Below, piece by piece: positions 5,493 through 5,820 of a stretch of DNA of 5,820 bases. The notes below the pieces were generated by a model that saw nothing but the letters and a program-made list of their open reading frames with translations, did no database searches and was not told where the DNA came from. The translations under genes and the position numbers were made by a program. The stretch covers positions 1 to 5,820 of the forward strand of contig QHPZ01000170.1 in assembly GCA_003219225.1 (NCBI GenBank), given 5' to 3'. This DNA comes from Verrucomicrobiota bacterium. Its GTDB lineage: Bacteria > Verrucomicrobiota > Verrucomicrobiia > Chthoniobacterales > UBA10450. Position 1 is the first letter of the stretch; every line of letters starts with the position of its first letter.

Positions 5493-5820
5493 ATGCGTCT
5501 TTCCGGGCGAAAAGCGTCTGCGCAGAGGCGCGATCGCGCGCTCCGCCGGCCGGCCATTTTGTTCAGTCTAATTGGCGCGAATCTGGGATGTTTTGCCGCG
5601 CAGCTCTGTCTCGAGTTGTGGGAGCCGGGAGTGGTTCGCGATTACCTCGCCATCAGCGACCAAGGCGTGCGCGACGCTTACGCCTGGCAATTTGTCACCG
5701 CGAGCATCCTGCACATTGGGCCGTGGCATTTGCTCGCCAACCTCGTCGTGTTGTGTTTGCTCGGCCGCGATCTCGAATCGATTCTCGGCCGGCGGCATTT
5801 TCTTTATCTTTATGTCTCCG
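5493..5820 (+). CDS. Rhomboid-family intramembrane serine protease, N-terminal part (cut by window edge)
   Basis: The frame is open from ATG 5493 to the right edge, giving 109 codons. The first 20 residues are rich in Arg and Lys, followed by a hydrophobic segment (about 21-40). A loop follows, then W-Q-F-V-T-A-S-I-L-H-I-G-P-W-H-L-L-A-N-L (65-84), the rhomboid signature at the start of TM2. H79 and N83 form the HxxxN motif that builds the oxyanion hole in GlpG. G-R-D-L-E (91-95) and L-G-R-R-H-F-L-Y-L-Y (98-107) continue the family pattern. The catalytic GxSG serine and second histidine would be downstream, so whether it is an active protease or a pseudoprotease cannot be judged. No Shine-Dalgarno is evident; a weak extended -10 (TGCGATACT, 5476-5484) lies so close that a near-leaderless transcript is possible. 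Confidence 0.88.
   Translation, partial: MRLSGRKASAQRRDRALRRPAILFSLIGANLGCFAAQLCLELWEPGVVRDYLAISDQGVRDAYAWQFVTASILHIGPWHLLANLVVLCLLGRDLESILGRRHFLYLYVS

Overview
This is a gene-dense chromosomal window with bacterial coding style and, by eye, fairly high GC. It comes from a Gram-negative organism, because it encodes a Kdo transferase for lipopolysaccharide and an AsmA-like envelope protein. The gene mix, frequent GTG starts and scarce Shine-Dalgarno sequences would fit a Verrucomicrobiota-type soil or freshwater bacterium, but that is a low-confidence inference. Nothing here looks like an insertion sequence, phage, CRISPR array or plasmid.

Layout. From 4437 down to position 1 everything lies on the minus strand. 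First comes a three-gene run: an AsmA-like protein (4437-2980), rsmD (2983-2408) and waaA/kdtA (2411-1161). The two junctions are 4-nt stop/start overlaps (ATGA and GTGA), so this is almost certainly one translationally coupled operon. Next are a tRNA-Glu(UUC) gene (1084-1012) and the N-terminal 306 residues of an MMPL/RND-superfamily exporter (920 to the left edge, where it is cut). To the right, divergent from the operon across 59 bp, a diacylglycerol/sphingosine-kinase-type lipid kinase runs on the plus strand (4497-5366). A striking 14-bp perfect inverted repeat (5395-5429) follows it. The window ends in the first 109 codons of a rhomboid-family intramembrane protease (5493 onward, cut at the right edge).

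How the genes fit together. Four of the six protein genes concern the cell envelope or its lipids: Kdo addition to lipid A (WaaA), an AsmA-type periplasmic protein, an RND-type exporter and a lipid kinase. The rhomboid protease is also a membrane protein. RsmD modifies 16S rRNA and is a housekeeping gene embedded in the operon.

Most interesting points. WaaA lacks about 16 residues that normally carry its conserved N-A-R-L-S segment, while the reading frame and all other motifs are intact. The waaA stop codon lies inside a tandem hexamer repeat that stays in frame beyond it. A long perfect dyad without a convincing T-tract follows the lipid kinase. I found no evidence for a wholly new multi-gene system; the region is mostly ordinary housekeeping and envelope DNA.
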